From Chara braunii (Eukaryota; Streptophyta; Charophyceae; Charales; Characeae): a stretch of 30,677 nt of DNA. The DNA lies in the NCBI GenBank assembly GCA_003427395.1, contig BFEA01000037.1, positions 2,659,190 through 2,689,866 on the forward strand. Direction: 5' to 3'. The notes below the pieces were generated by a model, which was given only the letters and a program-made list of their open reading frames with translations, was not told the origin of the DNA and searched no databases. A program made the translations under genes and the position numbers. Positions 30,634 through 30,677 of the stretch are shown in pieces (within the stretch, counting starts at the first letter, position 1; every line of letters begins with the position of its first letter).

Positions 30634-30677
30634 CTAGCGTCAGCAGAACAGGGCAGTCTGAGCACCTTTACCGGACA

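Overview
This is eukaryotic nuclear DNA made almost entirely of decayed mobile elements and repeats. There are no operons, no bacterial-type gene packing and no recognisable rRNA or tRNA gene. Long microsatellites, foldback elements, a spliceosomal-looking intron and an assembly gap (18042-18177) all fit a large repeat-rich genome. The protein style and the dispersed repeat remind me of a charophyte green alga such as Chara, but I cannot verify the species.

Layout. 1-1130: no gene, with TG-rich minisatellite DNA. 1240-1777: a near-perfect foldback with ~268-bp arms, then diverged relatives to ~2.6 kb. 2864-3032: 17-bp tandem repeats. 3061-3980: five 182-183-bp tandem units. 4133-4986: broken gene, paralogous to 20210-21207. 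5207-6237: a cluster of a 24-bp quasi-palindrome. 6405-14131: a large plus-strand coding block, best read as one or two degenerate genes with a ParB-like region, a degenerate N4/N6 DNA methyltransferase-like region, a disordered acidic region and, after an intron, a Ulp1/SENP (C48) protease domain with its catalytic residues intact. 14721-15335: tandem repeats carrying a variant of the 24-bp motif, just upstream of a frameshifted reverse transcriptase (15444-16602). 16956-19768: a decayed transposase-like gene of the DNC-ENKN/GHTHxDID type (probably what databases call DUF7869). It is split by a 1.18-kb insertion (17328-18510) with an 11-bp perfect terminal inverted repeat and an 8-bp target duplication. 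20210-21207: second copy of the paralogous ORF. 22298-22795: Pro/Ser-rich ORF. 22929-23299: a second small element of the same insertion family. 23.5-24.0 kb: microsatellites and a hairpin. 24443-25258 and 30043-30633: minus-strand broken ORFs of unknown family. 25522-25643 and 25741-25843: two Tourist-like foldback MITEs. 26.8-30.0 kb: nothing convincing.

The thread through the window is a 24-bp quasi-palindrome: 8-bp inverted arms (GAAGTTCG / CGAACTTC) around an asymmetric 8-nt core (GATCCCGG). I count 29 copies, exact or diverged, in five clusters. They lie in non-coding arrays, in an intron, upstream of a reverse transcriptase and inside protein-coding minisatellites. The clusters flank and penetrate the ParB/methyltransferase/Ulp1 block. 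Its mode of spread and any binding protein are unknown to me; this is the most promising undescribed feature here. Most coding blocks carry a few in-frame stops, often TGA where CGA would fit, as expected for methylated, silenced copies.
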